A stretch of 6,161 nt of DNA from positions 1-6,161 of the forward strand of contig CAJMQT010000111.1 in assembly GCA_905215655.1 (NCBI GenBank). Direction: 5' to 3'. The translations under genes were made by a program, and so were the position numbers. This DNA comes from an uncultured bacterium. Lineage in GTDB: Bacteria; Bacteroidota; Bacteroidia; Bacteroidales; Bacteroidaceae. This document shows, piece by piece, positions 5,774-6,161 of the stretch. Below the pieces are notes generated by a model. The model saw only the letters and a list, made by a program, of their open reading frames with translations, made no database searches and had not been told where the DNA came from. The stretch's first letter is position 1. Each line of letters opens with the position of its first letter.

Positions 5774-6161
5774 ATGTCTGATAATTTCAACAAAAATCGT
5801 TTAGCAAAGAATACGATTTTTCTTTACGTCCGCATGCTGTTCACCATGTGGCTTAATCTTTGGGCAACGCGTCTGGTATTGCAGAATTTAGGCGTTGAGG
5901 ATATGGGCGTATATGGAGTAGTAGGAAGTATAACAACATTATTTACTGTTTTTGTTGGTGGCATAACGTCTGCTGTTCAGCGTTACATGACATTTGAATT
6001 AGGGATAAAGGACGGACATCCCAACCTTGTGTTCTGCTCTTCCCTGAATGTCATTTTCATTGTTTCCGGTATTCTGTTTGTTCTGTTAGAAAGCGGTGGC
6101 ATATGGTTTCTTTACAACAAAGTGAACATACCAGCCGCGAGCATGGACGCCGCTTTCTGGG
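5774..6161 (+). CDS. Wzx-like polysaccharide flippase (MATE/MOP superfamily), 3' end outside the window
   Basis: The first 129 codons of a multi-helix membrane transporter that would flip undecaprenyl-linked sugar units across the inner membrane (family knowledge). Seen: the start MSDNFNKNRLAKNTIFLYVR, then MLFTMWLNLWATRLVLQNLG with the usual VLxxLGVEDxGxYxVVG stretch, a second helix ending in ITSAVQRYMTFELG, a third helix (NVIFIVSGILFVLLESGGIW), and LYNKVNIPAASMDAAFW at the edge. This pattern is very typical of flippases annotated as lipopolysaccharide biosynthesis proteins in Bacteroidales. The ATG lies 9 bases after the acyltransferase stop in an AT-rich spacer, so it belongs to the same operon. 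The rest of the gene and the glycosyltransferases expected beside it lie to the right. Confidence 0.88.
   Translation, partial: MSDNFNKNRLAKNTIFLYVRMLFTMWLNLWATRLVLQNLGVEDMGVYGVVGSITTLFTVFVGGITSAVQRYMTFELGIKDGHPNLVFCSSLNVIFIVSGILFVLLESGGIWFLYNKVNIPAASMDAAFW

Overview
The window looks like part of a Bacteroidales chromosome (Prevotella, Bacteroides or a relative) at the edge of a surface-polysaccharide locus. The evidence is a UpxY-type NusG-like antiterminator, two promoter -7 elements of the Bacteroidetes form TAnnTTTG, start sites without clear Shine-Dalgarno sequences, and a flippase of the type common in capsule and O-antigen clusters of this order. All genes run on the + strand; the long antisense frames look like shadows.

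Layout. 1-600: a UpxY-family antiterminator whose reading frame is open at the left edge. 601-725: a spacer with a good -7 element. 726-2758: a tight two-gene unit of an OLD/RecF-like AAA ATPase and a small protein with a PD-(D/E)XK-like core (D...ExK...Q). 2759-2827: a spacer with a second -7 element overlapped by a strong inverted repeat. 2828-4105: a two-helix membrane protein with a coiled coil and about seven TPR units. 4179-4796: a left-handed beta-helix acyltransferase. 4796-5764: a membrane acyltransferase of the acyltransferase_3 family, overlapping the previous gene by one base. 5774-6161: the start of a Wzx-like flippase that runs off the right edge.

How they fit together. The last three genes form one operon-like run for modifying and exporting a polysaccharide or lipid-linked oligosaccharide. 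In Bacteroides, the antiterminator at the left would normally control such an operon. Here the two parts are separated by about 3.5 kb carrying the ATPase/nuclease-like pair and the TPR membrane protein, which have their own promoters and no evident role in polysaccharide synthesis. Composition also changes: 29 of 60 bases are G+C in 361-420, but only 15 of 60 in 5161-5220, so the acyltransferase/flippase part probably has a different history.

The two most notable observations are (1) G-only tracts inside both neighbouring acyltransferase genes (8 G and 11 G), where any one-base slip gives a premature stop, suggesting on/off switching of acylation; and (2) the ATPase/PD-(D/E)XK-like pair, which resembles the general architecture of phage-defence modules but matches no named system that I can recognise from sequence alone.
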